From: Acidobacteriota bacterium
GTDB lineage: Bacteria; Acidobacteriota; Polarisedimenticolia; Gp22-AA2; AA152
Length of the DNA: 32,053 bases
Assembly (NCBI GenBank): GCA_022616665.1
Contig: JAKEFJ010000003.1
Span: forward strand, 1 to 32,053
Direction: 5' to 3'
Shown here: positions 22,229 to 31,193 of the stretch, in pieces
How positions within the stretch are numbered: the stretch's first letter is position 1
Layout: each line of letters opens with the position of its first letter
The notes under the pieces: model-generated
The model's database searches: none
The model's input: the letters and a program-made list of their open reading frames with translations, nothing else
What the model was told of the DNA's origin: nothing
Made by a program: the position numbers and the translations under genes

Positions 22229-24655
22229 TTGTCCCGACTCTACCGCTACATCCTGCGCGAGTTGCTTTCTCCCTTCTGCCTCGGGCTCTCGATTTACACC
22301 TTCGTGCTCCTCATGAATGCGATCTTCAGCGTCACCGAGTTCGCAATGAAGAGGAACATCCCGACCATTGCTGTCCTCAAAATCATCGCGCTTTCGCTTC
22401 CGCAATTGCTGGCGCTCACCATTCCGATGTCCGTCCTGCTCGGGGTCCTGATAGGGATTGGCCGGCTGTCGGCGGATAGCGAGATGATTGCCCTCAAGGC
22501 CTGTGGCATTGGCTACCGCCGGGTCCTGGGACCTGTTTTGAGCTTGGGAATCCTGGGATGGGTCCTTTGCAGTGCATTGGTCATCTGGGTCGAGCCACAG
22601 TCAAACTACCTCAGACACCGCCTGACATCGCGGATCGTTCTCAGCTCGGACTTGCGCAAGGAGCTGAAGCCTCGAGTGGTTTTCGAAGAGATTCCCGGCC
22701 TTCTCCTCTACGCCGACAAGGTTTACGCCGGCGGAAGCAGCCTCGAAAAGGTGATTCTGTTTCAGAGTGATCCCGACGAGCGGGATCTGCTGACCACGGC
22801 TCGTAAGGGAAGGCTGGAATACGATTCACGTAGCGGGCGCATGCGGCTCTTCCTCGAAGAGGGAGTGACCCACCGGTCGGATCCCCAGCAGGCGGAGGAT
22901 TACCAGGTCTATGGAGCCGATCGCCAGATGGCATTGCGAGAGCCGGATGCCGGGTTCAAGCTGCGGACCAGGCTCTTGAAGGAGCCTCAACAAAAGAACT
23001 TCCGGGAGCAGACTCTCAAGGAGTTGAAGGTCGCCTACGAAAAAGCTGGATCCCTGGAGCACGTTCCCACCCGCCAGCGCCTGCAGGCAGCCATCGAGGT
23101 CGTTCGGCAGGAAAAATTTGCCCTCCCTGTCGCCTGTCTGGTCTTCAGCTTTGTCGGATTTCCGTTGGGAGTCTTCAATCGCCGGAGCAGCAAGTCTTCG
23201 GGAATTGCCATCAGCCTCGGAGTCGTTCTCTTCTACTGGCTCATTCTCACCATCGGTGAGCAGCTGGCCACGGAGGGAAAGCTCTCTCCCCTGTTTGCGC
23301 TCTGGTCGGCAAATGTGATCTTCACTGTTTTGGGGGCCGTGCTCATTCGTCGCCGCGAGCGGCAGGAGACCGGAGTCGGCAGCCTAGGAGTGTTTGCGGC
23401 CTCAGTTCGTCGGTTCATGGCAGCAGGCAGGAAGCTCAGCAGGGCGTTGGTTGCCAAGCCCTTGTCACAGACCGAGACCACGCCAAAGCCGATTCCCGAA
23501 GCGGCCGAGGCTCGAAGCAAATTCTCCGGGGGCCCTGCCTTTTCCTCGATTTTGGATCGCTATGTGCTGAGCAGCTATTTGCGATTCCTGTTGGTGACCG
23601 GCCTCTCCATTTACGTCATATTTCTCGTCGTGGATTTTCGTGAAATGATCGATGACGTCATCAATGGTCGCATTCCCGGCTCGGTTGTCCTGAGTTTCTT
23701 CAAATATCGCTCCCCCTGGGTCATCAATCAGACCCTTCCCGTCGCTTGTCTTATCGCGACCTTGCTTTCTTTCGGCGTGCTCTCGCGCTTCAACGAGATC
23801 ACAGCCATGAAGGCCGGCGGGCTCAGCCTCTATCGGATATGCCTGCCCGTGGTGGGAGCGACACTTTTTCTTTCCATATTCGCTTTCGGAGTCCAGGGAT
23901 ACGTGATGCCCTTCTCAAACCAGCGTGCCAGTCAGATCCGGGATCAGATCCGAGGACGCCCCGGGCGCAGTTACTCGCAGCCGCAACGCAGGTGGATCCA
24001 AGGAGAGGACGGGGTCTTTTACTCTTTCAAGACCTATCAGCGGACGACTCCCGGATTTCTACCGGGATCGGCTGATGGGACATTCCAGGGTTTCAGTGTG
24101 TTGCGCCTGGATCCCGGCAGCTATGCGGTAAAGCAGAGGTTCTACGCACGGGAAGCGCTTTGGCGGGAAGGTGGATGGATCCTGCGGAACGGCTGGCAGC
24201 GATCGTTTACTCCTGAGGGGGGAATCGGGTCCTTCGAGGCATTCAAGGAGAAGCAGGTCTCACTGCCTCTCAATCCTGCGCGATTCATGGGGGATGTCCG
24301 GACACCGGATCAGATGAACTTCAACCAGCTGAAGGCTTTCATTAAGGACCTTCAGAAACGGGGTTACTCGGTTCAGGAGCTGCTCGTCGAGCTGCATGAA
24401 AAAATCGCGCTCCCGTTTGTGTCAATGGTCATGGTGATTCTCGGGCTGCCATTCGCATTCCGAAGCGGCAAGAAAGGGTCCCTTTACGGGATTGGCCTGG
24501 GCATCGGGCTCGTGGTGGTCTACTATTTTGTCTTCGCAGTTTTGAGCGCCCTGGGACAGATCGGACTCTTTCCACCTTTCTTGGCCGCCTGGGCTCCCAA
24601 TATCCTCTTTGCCGGGATTGGGACCTACATGATGCTCTCAGTGGGTCAAACTTAG
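22229..24655 (+). CDS. Fused LptF-LptG lipopolysaccharide export permease
   Basis: LptF and LptG are the two membrane subunits of the LptB2FG ABC transporter that extracts lipopolysaccharide from the inner membrane. Here both lie in one 808-aa chain. The first half (about 1-375) has the YRYILRELLSPF start, LPQLLALTIPMSVLLGVLIGIGRLSADSEMIALKACG, a periplasmic beta-jellyroll region and C-terminal membrane helices. A linker of about 60 residues rich in Arg and Ser, with PKPIPEAAEA, follows. The second half (about 438-808) repeats the plan with LDRYVLSSYLRF, LPVACLIATLLSFGVLSRFNEITAMKAGG and VMVILGLPFAFRSGKKGSLYGIGLGIG. TTG is the start, with GGAG 7 nt upstream. Its stop overlaps that of the convergent HEAT gene. 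No lptB is in the window. Confidence 0.93.
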   Translation: MSRLYRYILRELLSPFCLGLSIYTFVLLMNAIFSVTEFAMKRNIPTIAVLKIIALSLPQLLALTIPMSVLLGVLIGIGRLSADSEMIALKACGIGYRRVLGPVLSLGILGWVLCSALVIWVEPQSNYLRHRLTSRIVLSSDLRKELKPRVVFEEIPGLLLYADKVYAGGSSLEKVILFQSDPDERDLLTTARKGRLEYDSRSGRMRLFLEEGVTHRSDPQQAEDYQVYGADRQMALREPDAGFKLRTRLLKEPQQKNFREQTLKELKVAYEKAGSLEHVPTRQRLQAAIEVVRQEKFALPVACLVFSFVGFPLGVFNRRSSKSSGIAISLGVVLFYWLILTIGEQLATEGKLSPLFALWSANVIFTVLGAVLIRRRERQETGVGSLGVFAASVRRFMAAGRKLSRALVAKPLSQTETTPKPIPEAAEARSKFSGGPAFSSILDRYVLSSYLRFLLVTGLSIYVIFLVVDFREMIDDVINGRIPGSVVLSFFKYRSPWVINQTLPVACLIATLLSFGVLSRFNEITAMKAGGLSLYRICLPVVGATLFLSIFAFGVQGYVMPFSNQRASQIRDQIRGRPGRSYSQPQRRWIQGEDGVFYSFKTYQRTTPGFLPGSADGTFQGFSVLRLDPGSYAVKQRFYAREALWREGGWILRNGWQRSFTPEGGIGSFEAFKEKQVSLPLNPARFMGDVRTPDQMNFNQLKAFIKDLQKRGYSVQELLVELHEKIALPFVSMVMVILGLPFAFRSGKKGSLYGIGLGIGLVVVYYFVFAVLSALGQIGLFPPFLAAWAPNILFAGIGTYMMLSVGQT

Positions 24656-25590
24656 GGCCGGCTCGAGTTGTTGGTGGGTTTCGAGCTTTTCTTGCCGCCT
24701 TGTTCCCTTTTCAGCAGTATCACCTGGGCCTCAAATCGGACCGCCTGGGCCGGATCCTGATCTGCGACGGCTTCAAGTGTCGGCCGGACCTCCTCACCAC
24801 TCCAGCTCCCCAGAGTCTGCACGGCAGCAACGCGCACCGCCTCGATGGGGTCATTCCGGGCCATTGCCAGAACTCTGGATAAAGCGTCGCTCGAGTCCTC
24901 ATCCGGATCTTCCCCCGGCTTGCGACTACGAAAGAAGCTCTCCAATAATTTTAGAGCCTGGGATCTTCTGGCGGGGGCGGGATCCTGCAGATAGGAAAGC
25001 ACCACGGGCAACAGCTTGCGATCCATCAGATCCAGGCGCAGCGTTTCCTTGAGACCCGCATCGGCCAGGATGGGGTTGGGGCTTCCCAGCAAGCCTAGAA
25101 TCTGGGAATAGAGCTTGCGGTGATCCTTCTGGGAGGCCATGGAGGCGAATACCCGCAACGCTTCGAGGTATATCTCGTCTCCCTCCCTGGGCAGGGGGAC
25201 CTTTCCGAATCGCCCGCGGTAAAGCGTGTACCGGTCTTCCCCTTTTCGAACTCCCTCCAGGTTGACCTCCGGCTCCAGAAAGAGGATTTCCGTTTCTCCA
25301 TCGGCAAATACAACCCTGTCTCGCTTGTTCAGGTCCAAGTTCAGATCGCGAAACGCGATTTGCAGGCGCTGGCCCTCACGGCCTTCCCCTCGGAACACCT
25401 CCAAGACCTGCACCTGCGCCAGCTTGACCTGCCCCGAGAGAACTTTCGCGGTCACCACGAGCGGCGACCGGGCGGTCAGCTCGTAGAGCGTCGGGAAGTC
25501 CTCCCCCTTCGCAAGTCCCCCGACGGATTGCGTCGAGGCGACAGCCATGAAGGAAGATAGGACGTACAAAACCAGGAGCCGTCGGGTCAT
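24652..25590 (-). CDS. Secreted HEAT-repeat-like protein
   Basis: From ATG 25590 the protein is 312 aa with a signal peptide (MTRRLLVLYVLSSFMAVAST). An N-terminal beta-rich domain (about 35-150, with LVVTAKVLSGQVKLAQVQVLEVFRGEG and DRVVFADGETEILFLEPE) precedes helical repeats (about 160-300) such as PVVLSYLQDPAPARRSQALKLLESF and DPIEAVRVAAVQTLGSW, typical of HEAT units. These usually form protein-binding scaffolds. The C-terminus is basic (GGKKSSKPTNNSSRP). The ATG overlaps the stop of the upstream phosphodiesterase/TPR gene by 4 nt (ATGA), so the two are translationally coupled; the open frame extending to 25773 is discounted. Partner and function are unknown. Confidence 0.82.
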   Translation of the reverse strand: MTRRLLVLYVLSSFMAVASTQSVGGLAKGEDFPTLYELTARSPLVVTAKVLSGQVKLAQVQVLEVFRGEGREGQRLQIAFRDLNLDLNKRDRVVFADGETEILFLEPEVNLEGVRKGEDRYTLYRGRFGKVPLPREGDEIYLEALRVFASMASQKDHRKLYSQILGLLGSPNPILADAGLKETLRLDLMDRKLLPVVLSYLQDPAPARRSQALKLLESFFRSRKPGEDPDEDSSDALSRVLAMARNDPIEAVRVAAVQTLGSWSGEEVRPTLEAVADQDPAQAVRFEAQVILLKREQGGKKSSKPTNNSSRP

Positions 25591-28500
25591 GGCGACACAC
25601 CCGCGGAGGCCTCTTGCAAGCGGGCCGAAATTTCCGGCTGGAAGGGGTTCACTTCCAGGGACCGGCGAAATGAGTCGATGGCGCCATCCATACTGCCCAA
25701 TTGCCAGAGCGACTCCCCTCTCAAGTTCCAAAGCGAATAATCGTCCGGGTGAACCTGCAGTGACGCGGTGCAAAGATCTGCGGACTCCCTGGCTCTCCCG
25801 CTATCCAGTAGAAGCCCTCCCAGTTCCAGGCTAGCACGGGCTTCCCCCGGGACGGCTTGCAGGTATTTTCTGAGGTCCTGCTCGGCCTCGCGTTTCTTCC
25901 CTTGCGACCAATGCAGGCGCGCAAGATTGAGCCGCTGCTCGGGGGATTTCGGATCCAGGGAAATCGCTTCCCTGAACTCCGCCTCCGCCTGGCGCCCCTC
26001 GTCTCTTCGGGAGTGAACCGCTCCAAGGCCGTTATGCGGTTCGGCATAGCGGGGCCTCAGCTCCAACGCGCGGCGAAACTCCGCCGCGGCCTTATCTAGC
26101 TCTCCCCTGCGGAGAAAAAGATTCCCTCGATTATTGCGCACGGCAGGATCGTCCGGAGCGATCGCGATGGCGCGCTCCATCAGCTTCTCCGCCTCGGCTA
26201 GATCATCCCGCTCCATGGCGCAGGTGGCAAGGTTGCTCAGGGCCGCAAATGAGGACGGATCCGCTTCGATGGCCCGTCGAAATCGAGACTCCGATTCTTC
26301 CGGTTTTCCCGATTCTCTTAGGAGTATTCCGAGCCAGTTCTGGGATTGCGCGTCGTCGGGATCGATGGAGAGCGCCTGCAAGAATTCCGATTCGGCTCGC
26401 TGCGCCTCTCCTCGAGATAGAAAAATCTGCCCCAGAAGGCGATGGGCCGAGCCCATCGATGGATCCTGCCTGACGAGCTCCCTGAGCCGCTTTTCCGCAG
26501 CGGCATCATCTTTCTGGGAAAGCTCTATTTCCGCCAGCAGAACGGTGGCCTCGGGAGAGTCCGCATCCAGCCGGAGGGCCTGCTTGACCTCTTGTCGCGC
26601 TCTTGGAGTGTCTCCGTTCGCAAGATAGGCACGCGCAAGATTAATCCGTGCGAGGACGAGACGCGGAGCCTCATGCACCGCATTCTCGAACTCGTGAATC
26701 GCTGCTTCCACTTTTCCCTCGGCAAGCAGTGCGCTACCCATGTTGTTGGAAGTGAGCTTCCCTTCTCGGCTCAAATAGCCGAGGGAGAGAAGCTTTTCGC
26801 GAATGGCCCGGTCTCCGTCCGGGTCCTCGAACGATTCCAGCACGGTGGGAGGAGCCTGAGTCTCCCACGATGGGCGGTAGGTTACGGGATGCTCTTGTAG
26901 GAACTCCGGCTGGAATACTTCGATCATGGGCCTGCCCTGCATGTCTTCTCCAACCGGCAGTCCGAAATAGGCAAGGATCGTCGGCGTCAAATCCAAAATG
27001 GAGAATTCCGCCAACGCAGCTCCTCTGCGAAACCTTCCCCCCGAGGCGATGAAAATCCCGTACTTCCGGTGCCACGAAGCCGCGGATGAGTAATTGATTC
27101 GAGACTCCCTCTGGGGCCTGTCGTTCTCGGACTTGAAGCCGTGATCCGAGAGGACCACGACGCCTGCATTCGGATCGGCCTCGGCCAGAATCTCTCCGAG
27201 AATTTGGTCCTGCCTGATGTAGAACGCGTCCACCGCTTCGGAATAGGCGGCGAAATCCTGGTCCGATATTCCTGGGCGCTGTGGCGATCGAAATGGCATG
27301 AAAAGGTGTGACACTGTATCAATTCCCTCAAAATAAATTATCTCGAGGGAGTTGAATCCATTCGATGCCAGAGCCAAGGATATCGCTTCATAGGTATTTG
27401 TCGAGGCCAGAACGGTTTTTAGCTCCCTTTCACGGCTGGCGAAATCCGCGGATTTCAGCGGACCCGTTGGTCCCGAATACCTCAAGTATCGCTTGAGCTC
27501 AGGAGTATCGACTCGGTTGGGGGACTGGATTAGGGGCCGGATTTTTTGATAGAGCTCCGGGGGGAAGGTCCTGCCGCCGATGGAATCGTCTGCGGGAAAG
27601 CTCTGGCCAAAGAGTTGATAGCCAACTCGATCCGATACGATGTAGCCGTCTACGTACTCAGCCGGCCAAGTCGCCCACCAGCCGATGACCCCCACGCTGA
27701 CTCCGGAATCGCTCAGGAGGTTCCAGACGGCCTTCACTTTGCGATGCCGGCTGGTGACCGGAACATCTTTTCCGGTCCGTTGATCGCGCACGAGAAAGTC
27801 GAGGATGCCGTGCTCCGAAGGAAGGAACCCGGTAGCCGCCGTGGTCCAGACGACGGGAGACAAGATCGGATCCACAGTCTTAAGGCGGGCGCGAACCCCG
27901 TCCCGGATCAGCTTGGCCAGGGTGGGGAGCTGAGCCCGGCGCAGGAGCGGATCGATGACGCGCCAGTCGGCGCCGTCCAATCCGATGACCAGGAGCTTGG
28001 ATCCCGGAATCGGCTCCGTGGACGCCGCCGCACCGGACAGTGCCATGCGCACCGAATCGACACGCACGGAGAGCAAGGTCAGACCGAGACCCCGAAGACG
28101 AGCTCCCAGAGCTATCTTCAGGGAAGCCTCTAGCTCCACCCGATGCGCTCCCGAGATGCGCGCGAAGCTCGCCTCGCGAACTTCCTTCACGATCTCCTGC
28201 CGCAATTGGGGGCGCAGAAAATCCGCAACAGGTTTTTCGGCGGTCAGCTTGTGGAGGCGCAGCGCCGATTCGGGAGGAATTCTATAGGTGAGGGATCCCC
28301 GAACTCGTGAAGCAACCCCTTCCAGACTCACCGGGGACTGCGTTCCTGGCTCGGGAAAGTTGAAGGGGAGTTCCTGCGGCACCGCCGGATAGCTTGACCG
28401 GCGGCATAATCCCAAGGGTGAAAAATTCCAACCGGCGGGCAGGATTCTCGGCGTGCCGCCGGTCAGCCGGCAGTCCTGGATGACGCACTGGCCGTCGGCT

Positions 28501-28601
28501 CGGACGAAGCGAAAGGATAGACAGAGATAGGCAGCCAGGGCCAGCAAGCCCAGGCCTATTAGGATGCGGGTGCGCCGCCGATGATCCGGGAAACGCCCCA
28601 A
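25587..28601 (-). CDS. Membrane-anchored SPFH-like / alkaline-phosphatase-superfamily phosphodiesterase / TPR protein
   Basis: The 1004-aa protein joins four parts. Residues 12-30 are one membrane helix. Residues about 33-190 resemble an SPFH/band-7 domain (GSLTYRIPPESALRL, LRPQLRQEIVKEV, ELEASLKIALGARLRGLGL). Residues about 200-560 are an alkaline-phosphatase-superfamily phosphodiesterase with GLDGADW (Asp209), WTTAATG (candidate nucleophile Thr253 or 254), HGILDF, EGIDTVSHLF (Asp428, His432), SDHGF (Asp486, His487) and His511. Residues about 615-1000 are roughly ten TPR units. The orientation is probably one anchor with the bulk outside the membrane, but that is not proven. The start is TTG 28601, 10 nt after ahcY, with only a weak G-rich RBS; no ATG is near. 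The substrate (phosphoglycan, lipid head group or nucleotide) is unknown. The SPFH call is the least certain. Confidence 0.85.
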   Translation of the reverse strand: MGRFPDHRRRTRILIGLGLLALAAYLCLSFRFVRADGQCVIQDCRLTGGTPRILPAGWNFSPLGLCRRSSYPAVPQELPFNFPEPGTQSPVSLEGVASRVRGSLTYRIPPESALRLHKLTAEKPVADFLRPQLRQEIVKEVREASFARISGAHRVELEASLKIALGARLRGLGLTLLSVRVDSVRMALSGAAASTEPIPGSKLLVIGLDGADWRVIDPLLRRAQLPTLAKLIRDGVRARLKTVDPILSPVVWTTAATGFLPSEHGILDFLVRDQRTGKDVPVTSRHRKVKAVWNLLSDSGVSVGVIGWWATWPAEYVDGYIVSDRVGYQLFGQSFPADDSIGGRTFPPELYQKIRPLIQSPNRVDTPELKRYLRYSGPTGPLKSADFASRERELKTVLASTNTYEAISLALASNGFNSLEIIYFEGIDTVSHLFMPFRSPQRPGISDQDFAAYSEAVDAFYIRQDQILGEILAEADPNAGVVVLSDHGFKSENDRPQRESRINYSSAASWHRKYGIFIASGGRFRRGAALAEFSILDLTPTILAYFGLPVGEDMQGRPMIEVFQPEFLQEHPVTYRPSWETQAPPTVLESFEDPDGDRAIREKLLSLGYLSREGKLTSNNMGSALLAEGKVEAAIHEFENAVHEAPRLVLARINLARAYLANGDTPRARQEVKQALRLDADSPEATVLLAEIELSQKDDAAAEKRLRELVRQDPSMGSAHRLLGQIFLSRGEAQRAESEFLQALSIDPDDAQSQNWLGILLRESGKPEESESRFRRAIEADPSSFAALSNLATCAMERDDLAEAEKLMERAIAIAPDDPAVRNNRGNLFLRRGELDKAAAEFRRALELRPRYAEPHNGLGAVHSRRDEGRQAEAEFREAISLDPKSPEQRLNLARLHWSQGKKREAEQDLRKYLQAVPGEARASLELGGLLLDSGRARESADLCTASLQVHPDDYSLWNLRGESLWQLGSMDGAIDSFRRSLEVNPFQPEISARLQEASAGVSP

Positions 28602-28611
28602 AGGCCCCCCG

Positions 28612-29883
28612 TCAGGTTCCCTCCGTCCAACTGTTGAGGTACCGCTCCTGCTCCTCGGTGAGGCGATCGATGACGATGCCCATGGAAGCCAGCTTCAGGC
28701 GTGCAATCTCCCGATCGATTTCAGGAGGGACGGAATAGACGCCTTTCGCTAGGCTGCTTCCCTTGCGCACCAGGTGCTCCACCGAGAGCGCCTGGTTGGC
28801 GAAGCTCATGTCCATCACCATGGCGGGGTGCCCCTCGGCTGCCGCCAGATTGATGAGTCGTCCTTCCCCGAGCAAGTGGATGCGCTTTCCGTCGGAGAGC
28901 GTGAACGACTCCACAAACTCTCGGAGGCGTCGAGGCGCGCCGGATAGAGCCTGCAGAGCCGGGATGTCGATCTCCACATTGAAGTGCCCCGAATTAGCCA
29001 GAATGACGCCATCCTTCATTGCGGTGAAGTGCTCCTTGCGGAGCACGTGCTTGTTGCCCGTGAGGGTCACGATCACATCGGCGCTCTTCACCGCCTCCGA
29101 AAGCGTCGAAACGGTGAAACCGTCCATGACCGCTTCGAGGGCTTTCACCGGCTCCACTTCGATGATGACGACATTGGCACCCAAGCCGCGCGCGCGCTGG
29201 GCGACTCCGCGACCGCACCAGCCGTAGCCGCATATCACGAACTTCAGGCCCGCCACCAGGAGGTTTGTGGCCCGAATGATCCCGTCCAGGGTGCTCTGGC
29301 CCGTGCCGTAGCGGTTGTCGAAAAGGTGTTTCGTGTCGGCGTTGTTGACTGCGATGATGGGATAGGCCAGGGCCCCTTCGGATGCGAGGCTCTCCAGGCG
29401 GATCACTCCGGTGGTGGTTTCCTCGGTTCCGCCGAGGATCCCCGGCAGCAGGTCCCGCCGCTTGGTGTGGATCATCGAAACCAGATCCGCTCCGTCGTCC
29501 ATGGTGATCTTGGGCTTGCTGTCCAGCACCGATTCGATGTGCCGATAGTAGGTCTCGTGATCCTCACCCTTGATGGCATAGGTGGCAATGCCGTGCTTCA
29601 CGGCCAGGCACGATGCCACGTCATCCTGGGTGGAGAGCGGGTTCGAAGCGCACAGCGAAACCTGCGCCCCCCCCGCGGCGAGGGTGGTGGCCAGCACGCC
29701 AGTTTCGGTGGTCACATGCAGGCACGCCCCGATGGACATTCCGCGCAGCGGCTTCTCCTTCTCGAATCGCTGCCGGATGGAGCGCAGCACCGGCATGTTG
29801 TGCTCCGCCCATTCCATGCGGTCCTGACCTTTTCCGGCCAGCGCCGGTTCCTTAACGTGAAACTCCGCAGCCTTCCCAACCAC
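28612..29883 (-). CDS. ahcY: Adenosylhomocysteinase
   Basis: AhcY splits S-adenosylhomocysteine, the inhibitory by-product of methylation, into adenosine and homocysteine in the cytoplasm. The 423-aa protein has the NAD-binding GYGWCGRGVAQRARGLGANVVIIEVEP loop, substrate residues in HVTTETGVL, TMDDGADLV, ETTTGVIRL and NNADTKHLFDNRYGTGQS, and SGHFNVEID. The length fits the shorter form without the extra ~40-residue segment of some bacterial enzymes. GTG 29883 is the start, with GGGGAG 8 nt upstream. It lies 28 nt after metK, so SAM is made and SAH removed from one transcript, and 10 nt before the phosphodiesterase/TPR gene. Confidence 0.96.
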   Translation of the reverse strand: MVGKAAEFHVKEPALAGKGQDRMEWAEHNMPVLRSIRQRFEKEKPLRGMSIGACLHVTTETGVLATTLAAGGAQVSLCASNPLSTQDDVASCLAVKHGIATYAIKGEDHETYYRHIESVLDSKPKITMDDGADLVSMIHTKRRDLLPGILGGTEETTTGVIRLESLASEGALAYPIIAVNNADTKHLFDNRYGTGQSTLDGIIRATNLLVAGLKFVICGYGWCGRGVAQRARGLGANVVIIEVEPVKALEAVMDGFTVSTLSEAVKSADVIVTLTGNKHVLRKEHFTAMKDGVILANSGHFNVEIDIPALQALSGAPRRLREFVESFTLSDGKRIHLLGEGRLINLAAAEGHPAMVMDMSFANQALSVEHLVRKGSSLAKGVYSVPPEIDREIARLKLASMGIVIDRLTEEQERYLNSWTEGT

Positions 29884-29911
29884 GTTTGGACTCCCCTTTC
29901 TGGATGCGCTC

Positions 29912-31063
29912 CTAAAGACCCGCGTCCCGCCGAATGGCGTCCGCCTTGTCGGTTTTTTCCCACGTGAACTCGGCTTCCGTGCGCCCGAAGTGCCCGAAAG
30001 CGGCCGTCGCCCTGAAGATCGGCCGGCGCAAATTGAGGTGCTCGATGATTTCCTGGGGCTTCAGCCGGAAGTGGCTGCGCACCAGGTCGTGAATCTTGGC
30101 TTGCGGAATTTTGCCCGTTCCGCTGGTGTCGACCATGAGTGAGACCGGCTCCGCCACTCCGATGGCGTAGGCCACCTGAACCTCCGCCCTCTCCGTCACG
30201 CCGGCGGATACCAGGTTCTTGGCGATGTAGCGGGCCATGTAGGACGCCGAGCGGTCCACCTTGGTCGGGTCCTTTCCCGAGAAGGCCCCTCCGCCATGGT
30301 GTCCCCAGCCGCCGTAGGTGTCCACGATGATTTTTCTACCGGTCACGCCGGTATCACCCTGGGGCCCGCCCACGGCAAAGCGCCCGGTGGGGTTGATGTG
30401 GTAGCGAGTCTTTGCATCCAGGAGATCCTCCGGGAGGTTTTTCAGGATGATCTCCCGCTTGATTTCATCACGCAACGTCTCGATCTTCGTGGCCGCATCG
30501 TGCTGGCAGGAAACCACGACGGTGTCGATGCGCACCGGGCGGAATCCCTCGTATTCCACCGTGACCTGGGATTTGCCGTCCGGTCTCAAGTACGCGAGGC
30601 GCTCTTCGCGCCGGGCACGGCTCAGGGCCCGGGTCAGACGGTGGGCCAGCATGATGGGAAGGGGCATCAATTCCGGCGTCTCCCGGCAGGCGAACCCGAA
30701 CATCATCCCTTGATCGCCCGCGCCGCCGGGATCCACGCCCATGGCAATGTCGGGGGACTGCTCGTCGATGGCCGTGACCACCGCGCAAGTTTGATAATCG
30801 AATCCGAACTTGGCCCGCGTGTACCCTACTTCCTGGATGGTGGCTCGGACAATTCGCGGGATGTCCACATAGCTTCTGGTGGTGATTTCCCCCGCCACGA
30901 ACGCCAGTCCGGTGGTCACGAGGGTCTCGCAGGCGACGCGCCCCACGGAGTCCTTCTCGAGCACGGCATCCAGAATGGAATCCGAAATCTGGTCCGCGAT
31001 CTTGTCCGGATGCCCCTCCGTGACCGATTCGGACGTAAAGAGATACTTGCCCTGGTTCTCCAT
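29912..31063 (-). CDS. metK: S-adenosylmethionine synthetase
   Basis: MetK makes S-adenosylmethionine from ATP and methionine. The 383-aa protein has the family signatures GHPDK (17-21), [53 protein letters not shown] and [19 protein letters not shown] 31063 is preferred over ATG 31069 because AGGAG (31075-31071) gives spacing of 7 nt for the former and 1 nt for the latter. A strong promoter and a GC-rich leader with alternative hairpins lie upstream. It is the first gene of the metK-ahcY operon. dnaE ends on the same strand about 120 nt before it, and the metK -35 overlaps the dnaE stop codon. Confidence 0.97.
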   Translation of the reverse strand: MENQGKYLFTSESVTEGHPDKIADQISDSILDAVLEKDSVGRVACETLVTTGLAFVAGEITTRSYVDIPRIVRATIQEVGYTRAKFGFDYQTCAVVTAIDEQSPDIAMGVDPGGAGDQGMMFGFACRETPELMPLPIMLAHRLTRALSRARREERLAYLRPDGKSQVTVEYEGFRPVRIDTVVVSCQHDAATKIETLRDEIKREIILKNLPEDLLDAKTRYHINPTGRFAVGGPQGDTGVTGRKIIVDTYGGWGHHGGGAFSGKDPTKVDRSASYMARYIAKNLVSAGVTERAEVQVAYAIGVAEPVSLMVDTSGTGKIPQAKIHDLVRSHFRLKPQEIIEHLNLRRPIFRATAAFGHFGRTEAEFTWEKTDKADAIRRDAGL

Positions 31064-31086
31064 TCGCATGCTCCTATGACGGTTCC

Positions 31087-31130
31087 AACCCGTGGCGGGC
31101 TTCCCGCCCTTCCGGCGGGACTGCCGGGTT
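31087..31130 (-). ncRNA. Structured metK leader with competing hairpins (candidate cis-regulatory RNA)
   Basis: On the minus strand an outer stem AACCCG (31130-31125) with CGGGTT (31092-31087) encloses two alternative inner pairings. GGCGGG (31108-31103) can pair with CCCGCC upstream (31119-31114), giving a 7-bp stem with loop GGAAG, or with CCCGCC downstream (31099-31094) across a 3-nt loop. The two pairings exclude each other. The outer stem ends 11 nt upstream of the AGGAG ribosome binding site. This is switch-like architecture in front of a SAM-making gene. No published SAM-riboswitch consensus was recognised. Confidence 0.5.
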
Positions 31131-31163
31131 TTGGGATGCCTCTTCAGTATTGCGCGAGCGGCT

Positions 31164-31193
31164 ATTCTAAGAAGGACGGCTCCATTCTGTCAA
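31164..31193 (-). promoter_or_regulatory. metK promoter
   Basis: On the minus strand TTGACA (31193-31188), an 18-nt spacer and TAGAAT (31169-31164). Expected transcription start is near 31157, giving a leader of about 94 nt. The -35 overlaps the dnaE stop codon (31192-31190). Confidence 0.8.

Noticed and set aside
29850-29870. Possible parS half-site (ACGTGAAAC) near the ahcY start
   Set aside because: Only about 11 of 16 positions match the canonical parS and it lies inside the ahcY coding sequence, far from parAB.
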